A stretch of 64,000 nucleotides of DNA from Bacteroidales bacterium UBA6248 (GTDB lineage Bacteria; Bacteroidota; Bacteroidia; Bacteroidales; Lentimicrobiaceae): positions 122,329 to 186,328 of the forward strand of contig DJVU01000006.1 in assembly GCA_002441345.1 (NCBI GenBank). The letters run 5' to 3'. Shown one piece after another: positions 17,595-26,444 of the stretch (position 1 is its first letter; the number at the start of each line of letters is the position of its first letter). The notes under the pieces are model-generated. The model did not search any database and had not been told where the DNA came from. It saw only the letters and a list, made by a program, of their open reading frames with translations. The translations under genes were made by a program, and so were the position numbers.

Positions 17595-18254
17595 TCAGAT
17601 CTCGATCAGATTGTTTTTGATGGCAAACTTCACCATGTCGACAGTTGTTTTCAGGTTGATCTTCCGCATGATGTTGTTTTTGTGGGATTCAACGGTACGA
17701 ATGCTTACGAACAGTTTATCTGCAATTTCGCGGTTTGTATAGCTTTCGGCAAAGAGTCGCAGCACTTCCATTTCGCGTTCACTAAGAGCTCCCGCCGGCT
17801 GGTTTTTTAATCCTCCGTTGGCTGAAGGATTATTAAGATATTTTCGCAGAATTATTTCAGAAATGGGTTTGCTGTAATAATCGTAGCCGTTGCGAAGTGT
17901 CAGAATGGCCTGGATGAGTTCGCTGCGATCGGAATCTTTGCTTAAAAATCCTTTAGCTCCTGCTTTCATGGTTCTCAGGATAAAGCTCTCCTGTGCAGTC
18001 ATGGCGAGGATCAGAATTTTAATCTGCGGATGTTCGCGCTGAATAATCCGGATCATTTCGATGTCGTTTTCGCCTGGCTCGTAACAGCTTAAAACAATAA
18101 CATGGATGGTAAGGATTCGCAGTTTGATCAGCAGCTCCGGAAGGGTTCGCACACATCCCAGCACGGTAATGTCGTCTGAATCGCTGAGCATATGCTTCAG
18201 TCCTTCACATACAATTCGATGATCGTCGACAAGTATTATTTCAACCTTATTCAA
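17595..18254 (-). CDS. NarL/FixJ-type response regulator with Asp-less receiver
   Basis: A 219-residue protein: receiver-like domain (residues 1-122) and LuxR-type helix-turn-helix (about 153-212, with LSEREMEVLRLFAESYTNREIA and VESHKNNIMRKI). In the receiver the acidic pair D10-D11, T86 and K106 are all present, but the phospho-acceptor position reads HVIVLSCYEPGEND: Ser56 stands where the family has Asp. It is therefore an atypical response regulator that probably cannot be phosphorylated in the usual way and may respond to a ligand or partner. It is divergent from the 1153-residue receiver/PEP-synthase-like gene, with 139 bp between them, which suggests mutual regulation. No kinase is adjacent. 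Confidence 0.9.
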   Translation of the reverse strand: MNKVEIILVDDHRIVCEGLKHMLSDSDDITVLGCVRTLPELLIKLRILTIHVIVLSCYEPGENDIEMIRIIQREHPQIKILILAMTAQESFILRTMKAGAKGFLSKDSDRSELIQAILTLRNGYDYYSKPISEIILRKYLNNPSANGGLKNQPAGALSEREMEVLRLFAESYTNREIADKLFVSIRTVESHKNNIMRKINLKTTVDMVKFAIKNNLIEI

Positions 18255-18393
18255 AACTGAAATATTTATTGTGCTAAATTAAGGCAAAGTGGATATAAAA
18301 ATCAAGAGATACCGGCTGGTAAACCGTGATTTTTGGTTAATGGTGTTGAATGCTTAGGGCAATGTTGTAATTTTAATCGGTAAAAACTGGTAT

Positions 18394-21300
18394 ATGACAG
18401 AATATTCTGACGATAATCCGGATCTTAAGCGCCTGATGCATGAGCGTCTGGAGCGACTCAAGGAACTGTCGGCCATTAACCAGACCACACAGATTCTCAG
18501 AGAAGGCAAGCAGGTAGATGAAACGCTGCGGCAACTGGCGATGATATTTCCTGATGCCTGGCAGTATCCTGCTTATACGGTGGTACGAATCGCTTTCGAA
18601 GGTATTGAATACCATTCCCCGGGTTTTGCTGAAAGTCAGTGGGTGCAGAGGCAGCAATTTGAAACCATCAGCGGACGCAAGGGCAGTATTGAAGTGTTTT
18701 ATACCCGCGAATTCGTTGAAGCCGATGAAGGGCCTTTTCTGAAAGAGGAACGCCACCTGATTGGAAACCTGGCCAGTATGATTGCCGGTTTTCTGAACAG
18801 TCAGGAGGCACGTTTGCTGCTTCGTAAAAAGAGTGCAGCGGCCGATGAACCTGCACGCGAAGAGGCGGAGATTCCGCGTGTGGCCAGCAGGCAGCTGCTG
18901 CAGAAATTTCTGAACAAAAGCAATTACGACAGGGATATCTACCACGATCTGATGCCGTTCAAGGTTAAGGAAATTCTCCTGGTTGCCAATCTTTACGATG
19001 CATACAGTATTGAAAAGGAGGGCAGATTTTCGGAACACGTTCTGGGTGAATACCATCAGCTGAATCTTACATCACTGCCACGAATTACCGGTGTTTCAGG
19101 AGAAGAGGAGGTTTTTGCCCGTTTGTCGGCAAAACATTATGATCTGATCATATTTATGGTGGGGGTTGAAAAACGCGCACCACTTGTGCTAAGCAAAAAG
19201 GTGAAGGAAGAATACCCCTATATACCCGTTTTCCTGCTGCTCAACAACAATAACGATGTGTCGTATTACAATGAAAACCCGCTTAGCCGGTTTGTCGACA
19301 GAATTTTTGTCTGGAACGGCGAATCCAAGGTTTTCTTTGCGATGATCAAGCTTATTGAAGACAGAATAAATGTTGAAAACGATACACGTGTGGGGCTTGT
19401 CCGCGTAATTCTGCTGGTAGAGGATTCGCCTCAGTACTATTCGCGGTACCTCCCGCTGCTTTACAGCATTGTTCTGGAACAAACCCGAAGAATTATTGCC
19501 GATGTTACTACCGATGAACTATATAAGGTTCTCCGGATGCGGGCCAGGCCCAAACTGCTGATCGCCTCAACATTTGAAGAAGCCCGTCAGGTGATTGATC
19601 AGTACAAGGATTATATGCTTTGCCTGATTACGGATGTAAAGTATCCCCGAAAGGGCAGGGCCGACGAAAATGCAGGCTTCGACCTGGTGCGGTATGCACG
19701 AAGCATCGAGAACGATCTGCCGGTTATCATACAGTCCAACGATACCGTCAATGAAAAAATGGCTTTTGAATTAAAAACTACGTTCATTAATAAGAATTCC
19801 GAAAGTCTGGTGCAGGATTTCAAGAGTTTTATTACACACTACCTGGGCTTCGGAAATTTTGTTTACCGCGACAAGGAAGGAGTTCAGATTGCAATTGCGC
19901 GCACGCTCCGGGAATTTGAGTCGTATCTGAAAGTAATTCCGGAAGAGTCGTTGCTGTATCATGCCCGGCGAAATCACTTTTCGCTATGGCTGATGGCAAG
20001 GGGAGAGATACAGGTTGCCAAGATAATAAATCCCGCAAAGGTTACCGACTTTGAAAGCCCGGAACGACTCCGGAACTATCTGATTGATGTTATCCAGAAG
20101 TTCAGGAACGAGCAGAACAAGGGGAAAGTAATTCCGTTTGAAGAGTCTGCTCTGAACGATGAGAGCAATGTAGTGAGTCTGAGTTCGGGTTCGCTTGGAG
20201 GTAAAGGAAGGGGGCTGGCATTTATTAACACGCTGATTTATAATTTCGATTTTCAGCAGTTGCTTCCCGGGATTAATATCCGTACGCCGATCACTTCTAT
20301 TGTGGGTACGGATGAGTTTGAATATTTTATTGACAGGAATAAGCTGTACGATAAGTCGATAGAGGGTCTGGATCATATGGGGATAAAGCGCCTTTTCCTT
20401 GAAGCTTCCCTGACAGAAACCCTTATGAAACGGCTTCGGATTTTGCTGAAGCAGTTGAATGGTCCGGTTGCCGTGCGTTCGTCGGGCTTGTTTGAAGATT
20501 CGCTGATGCAGCCATTTGCCGGGATTTTCGAGACTTACCTGCTCCCCAACAATCATCCTGTGTTTGAAGAGCGGGTGAAGCAGGTTGCCGATGCAGTAAA
20601 ACTGGTTTATGCGTCTATCTATTCTGCTGTTGCAAGAGGATACATCGAAGCCATACACTATAAAATTGAAGAGGAGAAAATGGCGGTGGTGATACAGGAG
20701 GTGGTAGGAAGGCAGTATGAGGACTGTTATTATCCGCACATCAGTGGGGTTGCCCAGTCGTACAACTATTACCCGTTTGCTCACATGAAGCCGGAAGAGG
20801 GATTTGCCGTAATGGCGCTCGGACTGGGAAAGCAGGTGGTTGACGGCGGCAAGGCATACCGTTTTTCGCCCAGGTATCCTGCCACGGAAATTATGACACC
20901 GGCAGATCAGTACAAGAATTCGCAGGTTGACTTTTTTGCGGTGGATCTTTCAGGCAGGGAAATCAATCTGCTTGAAGGCGATACGGCTGGTCTGGTCCGG
21001 CTCGATCTTGACGATGCGGAGCGCCATGGTACGCTGCGGCACCTGGCATCGGTTTATGATCTCGACAATCATCGCATTGTGCCGGGATTGTCGCATGCCG
21101 GCCCACGGGTGGTTAATTTCCCTGATATCCTGAAATACAATTACATCCCGCTGGCCAAAACAATTGAAACCGTGCTGGATGTGGTAAAGGAAGCCCTCGG
21201 GGCACCGGTGGAAATTGAATTTGCAGTTGACCTTACACGCGACAGTGAACACAAAGCTTCGTTTTACCTTTTGCAGATTAAACCACTGATAGGAAGTCTG

Positions 21301-21855
21301 GATGATTTCAGTTTCGATCCTGAAGCCGTGGATCAGGAGAAACTTCTGCTTTTATCAGAAAGAGGCATGGGCAACGGACTGATCAGCGATGTTTCGGATG
21401 TGATTTTTGTTGACCCGGAAGTTTTCGATAAGCGGGAAACGGTGGCTATGGCCGGTGAGATTGAAAGCCTGAATGAAGCGATGCGCAGGCAAAACCGTAA
21501 GTACCTGCTCATTGGCCCGGGGCGATGGGGTACACGCGACCGGTGGATCGGAATACCTGTGGCATGGCCCCAGATTTCGTCGGCCCGCGTTATCGTTGAA
21601 ACCAGCCTCGAAGGGTATCCGCTGGATGCATCCTCGGGATCTCACTTCTTCCACAACGTTACTTCCATGAACGTCGGGTACTTTTCGGTACAGCAGGAAA
21701 TATCCGGATCTTTCATCCGGTGGGATATTCTGAAACGCCAGCCGGTAATCAGTCAAACCAGATATTTCCGGCATGTAAGGTTCGGTAAACCTCTGCAAAT
21801 TAAAATGGATGGGAAAAAGAGGGTAGCTGCCGTTATTTGGGATTCGAACGATTGA
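18394..21855 (+). CDS. Multidomain GAF-like/receiver/PEP-synthase-like ATP-binding protein, function unknown
   Basis: 1153 residues. In order: a GAF-like N-terminus (about 20-150); a receiver-like fold (about 190-330) with no phospho-acceptor (YDLIIFMVGVEK); a second receiver-like domain (about 335-490) keeping the acidic LLVEDSP (about 338) and a candidate acceptor in LCLITDVKYP (about 413); a PEP/pyruvate-binding ATP-grasp domain (about 593-980) with SLGGKGRGLAF and VAVRSSGLFEDS; and a C-terminal domain containing GPGRWGTRDRWIGIPV (about 1041). The swivelling phosphohistidine domain and PEP barrel of real PEP synthases are absent, so ordinary PEP synthesis is unlikely. No membrane segments. 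A weak promoter-like GTTG-N19-TAATTTTA lies at 18345-18375. I recall related proteins in Bacteroidota annotated only as PEP/pyruvate-binding. Confidence 0.8.
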   Translation: MTEYSDDNPDLKRLMHERLERLKELSAINQTTQILREGKQVDETLRQLAMIFPDAWQYPAYTVVRIAFEGIEYHSPGFAESQWVQRQQFETISGRKGSIEVFYTREFVEADEGPFLKEERHLIGNLASMIAGFLNSQEARLLLRKKSAAADEPAREEAEIPRVASRQLLQKFLNKSNYDRDIYHDLMPFKVKEILLVANLYDAYSIEKEGRFSEHVLGEYHQLNLTSLPRITGVSGEEEVFARLSAKHYDLIIFMVGVEKRAPLVLSKKVKEEYPYIPVFLLLNNNNDVSYYNENPLSRFVDRIFVWNGESKVFFAMIKLIEDRINVENDTRVGLVRVILLVEDSPQYYSRYLPLLYSIVLEQTRRIIADVTTDELYKVLRMRARPKLLIASTFEEARQVIDQYKDYMLCLITDVKYPRKGRADENAGFDLVRYARSIENDLPVIIQSNDTVNEKMAFELKTTFINKNSESLVQDFKSFITHYLGFGNFVYRDKEGVQIAIARTLREFESYLKVIPEESLLYHARRNHFSLWLMARGEIQVAKIINPAKVTDFESPERLRNYLIDVIQKFRNEQNKGKVIPFEESALNDESNVVSLSSGSLGGKGRGLAFINTLIYNFDFQQLLPGINIRTPITSIVGTDEFEYFIDRNKLYDKSIEGLDHMGIKRLFLEASLTETLMKRLRILLKQLNGPVAVRSSGLFEDSLMQPFAGIFETYLLPNNHPVFEERVKQVADAVKLVYASIYSAVARGYIEAIHYKIEEEKMAVVIQEVVGRQYEDCYYPHISGVAQSYNYYPFAHMKPEEGFAVMALGLGKQVVDGGKAYRFSPRYPATEIMTPADQYKNSQVDFFAVDLSGREINLLEGDTAGLVRLDLDDAERHGTLRHLASVYDLDNHRIVPGLSHAGPRVVNFPDILKYNYIPLAKTIETVLDVVKEALGAPVEIEFAVDLTRDSEHKASFYLLQIKPLIGSLDDFSFDPEAVDQEKLLLLSERGMGNGLISDVSDVIFVDPEVFDKRETVAMAGEIESLNEAMRRQNRKYLLIGPGRWGTRDRWIGIPVAWPQISSARVIVETSLEGYPLDASSGSHFFHNVTSMNVGYFSVQQEISGSFIRWDILKRQPVISQTRYFRHVRFGKPLQIKMDGKKRVAAVIWDSND

Positions 21856-21962
21856 TGTTTTTGTAAGTAATTGGCAGGCAGGCATATAACGGTCAGTTGC
21901 GTGTATTTTTTCGATGAAGTGCGAAATATGCGGAAAATTGATTAAAAATTTTAGGCAAGCTG

Positions 21963-21993
21963 TTGGTTAATTAAAAAAAAATACCGTCCTTTG
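21963..21993 (+). promoter_or_regulatory. Putative promoter for rpmB
   Basis: TTG at 21963-21965, 20 bp spacer, then GTCCTTTG at 21986-21993: spacing fits the Bacteroidota consensus, with the TA of the -7 box changed to GT. The ATG is 36 bp downstream. Confidence 0.4.
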
Positions 21994-22029
21994 CAGACCG
22001 AAATAAAAAACCTTCAGATACAGTCAGTC

Positions 22030-22269
22030 ATGTCAAGAATTTGTGAAATCACCGGTAAAGGAATGATGGTTGGAAACAAGGTTTCCCACTCCAATATAAA
22101 GACCAAGCGCAGGTTTTATCCCAATCTGCAGGTTAAGAAGTTTTATATTCCTGAAGAGGATAGCTGGATCGTACTGAAAGTTTCAGCCGACGGTATCCGC
22201 CACATCAGCAAGAACGGCATTACTGCCGCCATTAAAGAGGCGCGCGCTAAAGGGTATCTTACCCGCTAA
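22030..22269 (+). CDS. rpmB: 50S ribosomal protein L28
   Basis: 79 residues starting MSRICEITGKGMMVGNKVSHS, the classical bL28 opening; it continues with a basic KTKRRFYPNLQ segment and ends in AKGYLTR. An upstream in-frame ATG at 21991 falls on the putative -7 element and is rejected. L28 is a structural protein of the large subunit. In most Bacteroidota I know, rpmB is followed at once by rpmG (L33) and a small DUF4295 gene; here a strong terminator follows 21 bp after the stop, so rpmB stands alone. Confidence 0.96.
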   Translation: MSRICEITGKGMMVGNKVSHSNIKTKRRFYPNLQVKKFYIPEEDSWIVLKVSADGIRHISKNGITAAIKEARAKGYLTR

Positions 22270-22290
22270 CCTTCTCAGAAAGAGATTTAT

Positions 22291-22321
22291 GCTGTTGCAG
22301 GGATGCAACAGCTTTTTTTTT
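22291..22321 (+). terminator. Rho-independent terminator after rpmB
   Basis: Perfect 9-bp stem GCTGTTGCA / TGCAACAGC with a 4-nt loop GGGA, followed by nine T residues. Confidence 0.95.
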
Positions 22322-22378
22322 GCCTTTAAGTGACCACCACAGGCAGTGGTATAGACGAAAACGATAGAGCAATTGTAT

Positions 22379-22386
22379 TATCTTTG
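22379..22386 (+). promoter_or_regulatory. -7 promoter element very close to the start codon
   Basis: TATCTTTG fits TAnnTTTG and ends only 9 bp before the ATG at 22396, predicting an almost leaderless mRNA. No clear -33 partner. Confidence 0.45.
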
Positions 22387-22395
22387 CTGACGCCC

Positions 22396-23025
22396 ATGAG
22401 AACTGTCGTTGTTATACTTCTGCTGCTGTTTGCTCACTTTGCGCTGCATGGCCAGCATGCGGGAAGTGATCTGGTTCAGTTTTCGGGAGTGGTGGTTACC
22501 GGCGACAGCCTTCAGGCTGTTCCTTATGCTAATATTAAGGTTAAAGGTTTCAACAGGGGAACAACCAGTGACTATTACGGATTTTTCTCGCTGGTTGCCC
22601 GGAAAGGTGAAGTTATACAATTTTCGGCCGTTGGATTTAAGAAAGGTGAATTCCGCATTCCCGACACCTTAAGCAGCAATCGCTATTCGCTGGTACATAT
22701 TATGACCAACGATACAATTTTACTGAAAGAAACCGTTATATATCCCTGGCCGACGCCGGAGCAGTTCAAACGTGCTTTCGTTTGGGATAAAATCCCGGAC
22801 GATGACCTTACCATAGCGCAGAAAAATCTGGATAAAATGGAGATGCGTGAACGGGCAAGAGCCATGCCGATGGATGGAAGCATGAATTACCGGAACTATA
22901 TGGATCAGCAGGTAGGACGATTATACTACCGGGGCCAGACTCAGCCAATACCGCTGTTTAATCCGTTTGCATGGGCTGAATTTGTAAAAGCCTGGAAACG
23001 GGGTGATTTTAAACGTAAAGACTGA
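22396..23025 (+). CDS. Exported carboxypeptidase-like regulatory domain protein
   Basis: A 209-residue protein with a signal peptide (MRTVVVILLLLFAHFALHG), then a CarboxypepD_reg-like beta-sandwich (about residues 30-110: FSGVVVTGDSLQAVPYANI, GTTSDYYGFFSLVARKGE, FSAVGFKKG). The C-terminal 90 residues are polar with no domain I recognise (PWPTPEQFKRAFVWDKI, then a charged helix and NPFAWAEFVKAWKRG). An upstream in-frame ATG at 22330 is rejected because it precedes the -7 element and would mask the signal peptide. It ends 16 bp before a TonB-dependent receptor that carries the same type of N-terminal domain, so the two are probably one operon acting at the outer membrane. Exact role unknown. 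Confidence 0.82.
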   Translation: MRTVVVILLLLFAHFALHGQHAGSDLVQFSGVVVTGDSLQAVPYANIKVKGFNRGTTSDYYGFFSLVARKGEVIQFSAVGFKKGEFRIPDTLSSNRYSLVHIMTNDTILLKETVIYPWPTPEQFKRAFVWDKIPDDDLTIAQKNLDKMEMRERARAMPMDGSMNYRNYMDQQVGRLYYRGQTQPIPLFNPFAWAEFVKAWKRGDFKRKD

Positions 23026-23041
23026 ACGATTAACAGTAACA

Positions 23042-25600
23042 ATGTATCCAAAACGTCTGAGAAACTCCGGAAGCTTTCTACTTTTCTTCGTTCTGCTGTT
23101 ATGTGCGTCCGGACTTTCGGCTCAGGAGTTTGGTGAGGTACACGGCCGGATTTCGGACGAGAAGAACCTGCCTTTGGGATTGGTTAATATATACATTCAG
23201 GGGACTCCCGGCGGAGCCGTTTCAAAACCCGATGGACATTTTGTACTGAAGGTTCCGGCAGGAAGGGAGATGCAGCTTGTTATTTCCTCCGTAGGCTATC
23301 AGAGCGAAAGCGTACGTATAAAACTGGAGGCCGGTGAACGCTTCGAGCTTAACCGGCGTTTAAAAGAAGCCACTATGGTTTTGCCCGATTTTGTAGTGGA
23401 AGACCGGCAGATTCGTTCGGGTTCACTAAGTCCCATCGACCCCCGCCTTGCGGCTCAGATACCAAGCGCCAGCGGAGGGGTGGAAGCCCTTATCAAAACC
23501 CTGCCCGGCGTTGCCAGCAACAACGAATTAAGTTCGCAATATTCTGTCAGGGGAGGCAATTACGATGAAAATCTGGTATATGTCAACGACGTGGAAATCT
23601 ACAAACCGTTTCTGGTTCGTTCCGGCCAGCAGGAAGGACTGAGTTTTCTGAATTCAGACCTGGTGGCATCCATTCTGTTCTCGGCTGGAGGTTTTGAAAG
23701 CCGCTACGGCGACAAGATGTCGTCGGTACTCGATATCCGGTACAAACGGCCTACCGTAACTGCCGGCTCGGTAAGCGCCAGTCTTCTTGGCGGTTCCATG
23801 CACCTTGAAGGCTCCACGCGCGACCGCAGACTTATGTACCTGATGGGTTTCCGCCAGAAATCCAACGCCTACATCCTTAAAGGGCTCGAAACGAAAGGAG
23901 ATTACAAGCCGTCGTTTACCGATCTGCAGGGGATGGTTATGTTCGAGGCGAACCCAAGGTTAGAATTCTCGCTGATGGGCAACTATGCCCGCAATTCTTA
24001 CAATCTGGTGCCGTCGAGCCGTACCACCAGCTTCGGAACCATCAACGAAGCCCTGCAATTGCGGGTGTATTTTGACGGCAAGGAGGTTGACCGCTTTGTG
24101 AATTACATGGGAGCCTTCACCACCACCTTTAAACCGGTAAAGGACGTGTCGCTGAAGTTCACCCTCTCAGCATTTCAAACCATTGAAAGCGAAACCTTCG
24201 ATATTTTGGGGGCTTACTGGATAGGAGAGCTTGAAACAGACCAGGGCAGCGAAACTTTCGGACAGGCGCTTGAGGCCCGCGATGTGGGCAGTTATCTCAA
24301 TCACGCCCGCAACTACCTGGATGCCACGGTTCGCAGTGCAGAGCACAGAGGTGCCTGGTACAACGAAAATTCAACGCTGTTATGGGGTATCAAATACCAG
24401 CACGAAGCGGTAAACGACCGATTAAATGAATGGACTATGATTGATTCGGCCGGATTTACCCTTCCTTACCCGGGAGGTATTCCCGGATCTGCCGGCAATC
24501 AGAGCGATGTTATACTTCAGGATGTGCTTCGGACTACCATCCTACTCGAATCTAACCGTTATTCGGGGTTTGTTCAGAATTCATGGGAACTGGCTAACCA
24601 CAAGGGACTGTGGGGCATCAGTGCGGGAGCCAGGGCCAGTTACTGGGACATGAACCGGCAATTCCTGATCAGCCCGAGAGGATCCGTATCCTACAAGCCA
24701 TACTGGGAAACGGATATACTTTTCCGGCTTTCGTCAGGACTATATTACCAGCCGCCTTTTTACAGGGAGCTTCGTGCCCCCGACGGAACCATCAACCGAG
24801 ACCTGAAAGCACAGTCGTCCCTTCATTTTGTGGCAGCTTCCGATTTGAATTTCAAGGCATGGGGCAGACCGTTTAAGTTTGTGGCCGAGGCATATTACAA
24901 GTACCTCAGCAACCTGGTGCCGTACGATGTGGATAATGTAAGGATTCGCTATTTTGCCACCAATAATGCGGTTGGATATGCTACCGGCCTTGATCTCAAG
25001 GTTAACGGAGAATTTGTTAAGGGGGTAGAGTCCTGGGCAAGTCTTTCGCTGATGCAAACACGCGAAGATATTGAAGGCGATGTTTATACCGATTATTATA
25101 ATGCTGCCGGTGAGCGTATTATCCCCGGTTATACCAGCGATGCGGTAATTGCTGACAGCGTGGTCTCAGAGCGGGGATTTATGCCTCGTCCAACGGATCA
25201 GCGTCTGAGTTTTGCTCTCTTCTTCCAGGATTACCTTCCGCGTAATCCAACGTATAAAATGCACCTGAATCTGCTCTTTGGAACAGGCCTTCCCTACAGT
25301 CCGCCGGGAGTGCCCAGGGCCCGCAATGCCCAGCGAATGCCTTCGTTCAGACGCGTTGATATTGGCTTCTCAAAACAAATTATTGGCGAATCCGGCCGCC
25401 CGCCGAGGGCTGACGGAAGAAGCCGCAAGTCGCTGAAACATATCCGAAATATCTGGATCAGTGCGGAAGTGCTTAATCTGCTTCAGGTTAACAATACCAT
25501 CTCCTACATCTGGGTACGCGATGTGAATAACCGACAGTATGGTGTACCAAATTACCTGACCCCGCGCCAGCTGAATCTGAAGCTTTCGGTGGAATTTTAG
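23042..25600 (+). CDS. TonB-dependent outer-membrane receptor with carboxypeptidase-like N-terminal domain
   Basis: 852 residues from the ATG at 23042: signal peptide (GSFLLFFVLLLCASGLSAQ), CarboxypepD_reg-like domain (about 30-115, VHGRISDEKNLPLGLVNI), TonB plug (about 130-250, with LIKTLPGVASNNELSSQYS and VRGGNYDENLVYVNDVEI), then a long beta-barrel ending in RQLNLKLSVEF with the terminal Phe expected for an outer-membrane barrel. It imports an unknown substrate using TonB energy. No SusD-like lipoprotein follows, so it is not a standard Sus glycan pair; its partner appears to be the small exported protein just upstream. An in-frame ATG at 23003 overlaps that gene and is rejected. Confidence 0.92.
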   Translation: MYPKRLRNSGSFLLFFVLLLCASGLSAQEFGEVHGRISDEKNLPLGLVNIYIQGTPGGAVSKPDGHFVLKVPAGREMQLVISSVGYQSESVRIKLEAGERFELNRRLKEATMVLPDFVVEDRQIRSGSLSPIDPRLAAQIPSASGGVEALIKTLPGVASNNELSSQYSVRGGNYDENLVYVNDVEIYKPFLVRSGQQEGLSFLNSDLVASILFSAGGFESRYGDKMSSVLDIRYKRPTVTAGSVSASLLGGSMHLEGSTRDRRLMYLMGFRQKSNAYILKGLETKGDYKPSFTDLQGMVMFEANPRLEFSLMGNYARNSYNLVPSSRTTSFGTINEALQLRVYFDGKEVDRFVNYMGAFTTTFKPVKDVSLKFTLSAFQTIESETFDILGAYWIGELETDQGSETFGQALEARDVGSYLNHARNYLDATVRSAEHRGAWYNENSTLLWGIKYQHEAVNDRLNEWTMIDSAGFTLPYPGGIPGSAGNQSDVILQDVLRTTILLESNRYSGFVQNSWELANHKGLWGISAGARASYWDMNRQFLISPRGSVSYKPYWETDILFRLSSGLYYQPPFYRELRAPDGTINRDLKAQSSLHFVAASDLNFKAWGRPFKFVAEAYYKYLSNLVPYDVDNVRIRYFATNNAVGYATGLDLKVNGEFVKGVESWASLSLMQTREDIEGDVYTDYYNAAGERIIPGYTSDAVIADSVVSERGFMPRPTDQRLSFALFFQDYLPRNPTYKMHLNLLFGTGLPYSPPGVPRARNAQRMPSFRRVDIGFSKQIIGESGRPPRADGRSRKSLKHIRNIWISAEVLNLLQVNNTISYIWVRDVNNRQYGVPNYLTPRQLNLKLSVEF

Positions 25601-25737
25601 CCCGATTTTCTGAAACCCTTGTCCCGGAAGTGATTCCGTAACGACTCCTGCCTTCTGTTAAACAAATTGTGTAAAATCTTGTTATTTATACTGAATCTAA
25701 ATAACAAAAAATTAACAATTTACATAACCCAAATTAC

Positions 25738-25743
25738 AGGAGG
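25738..25743 (+). promoter_or_regulatory. Canonical Shine-Dalgarno for sodB
   Basis: AGGAGG is placed 6 bp before the ATG at 25750. Strong Shine-Dalgarno sequences are not apparent ahead of most other genes in this window, so this one stands out and fixes the start. Confidence 0.75.
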
Positions 25744-25749
25744 ATAAAA

Positions 25750-26358
25750 ATGAACTTTGAATTTCCCGCACTGCCCTATGCTTACGATGCACTGGAACCC
25801 CACATCGATAAAATGACCATGGAGATACACCATACAAAGCATCACCGGGCATATTACGACAAATTCATTGCTGCTATCAAAGGTACAGATCTGGAAAACA
25901 AGGGTCTGGATGAGATATTTGCCGGAGTGAGCAAAGCTTCGGTAGCGGTTCGCAACAACGGAGGCGGATTTTACAACCACAATCTTTTCTGGGAAGTGCT
26001 CAGTCCCGGCGGAGGAGGCGCTCCTTCAGGCAAACTGGCTGATGCCATTAACAGCAGTTTCGGATCTCTGGATGATTTTAAGGCCAGATTCAACGATGCT
26101 GCAGCCAATCGTTTCGGCAGCGGCTGGGCCTGGCTGATCGTAAAGGCCGACAAGAGTCTGGCAGTTACCTCAACCCCCAACCAGGATAATCCGCTTATGG
26201 ATGTTAACGATGTTCACGGAAGGCCGATTCTTGGGCTGGACGTATGGGAACATGCCTATTACCTTAAGTATCAGAACCGCAGACCCGATTATATCGGTGC
26301 CTTCTGGAATCTGATCAACTGGGAAAAGGTTGCGGAGAATTACGAAAAGGCTTTGTAA
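25750..26358 (+). CDS. sodB: Superoxide dismutase (Mn/Fe family), cytoplasmic
   Basis: A 202-residue Mn/Fe superoxide dismutase without signal peptide. Metal ligands H27 (HHTKHH), H77 (GFYNH), D164 and H168 (DVWEH) are all present. The RNNGGGFYNH block and NQDNPL (Gln in the C-terminal domain) favour the Mn-type active site over the Fe-type; cambialistic use is possible. It converts superoxide to peroxide and oxygen in the cytoplasm. It has the strongest Shine-Dalgarno noticed here, suggesting high expression. An exported paralogue follows 86 bp downstream on the same strand. Confidence 0.96.
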   Translation: MNFEFPALPYAYDALEPHIDKMTMEIHHTKHHRAYYDKFIAAIKGTDLENKGLDEIFAGVSKASVAVRNNGGGFYNHNLFWEVLSPGGGGAPSGKLADAINSSFGSLDDFKARFNDAAANRFGSGWAWLIVKADKSLAVTSTPNQDNPLMDVNDVHGRPILGLDVWEHAYYLKYQNRRPDYIGAFWNLINWEKVAENYEKAL

Positions 26359-26444
26359 CCAAGACTTTTTCTGTTGTTAAATGTTGTATGATATGCCGGA
26401 AGAGTAATTTCCGGCATATTTTTAATCAAAATAAACGTAAGAAA

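Noticed and set aside
19984..20784. 266-codon minus-strand frame opposite the PEP-synthase-like gene
   Set aside because: Antisense shadow of a well-supported 1153-codon gene.
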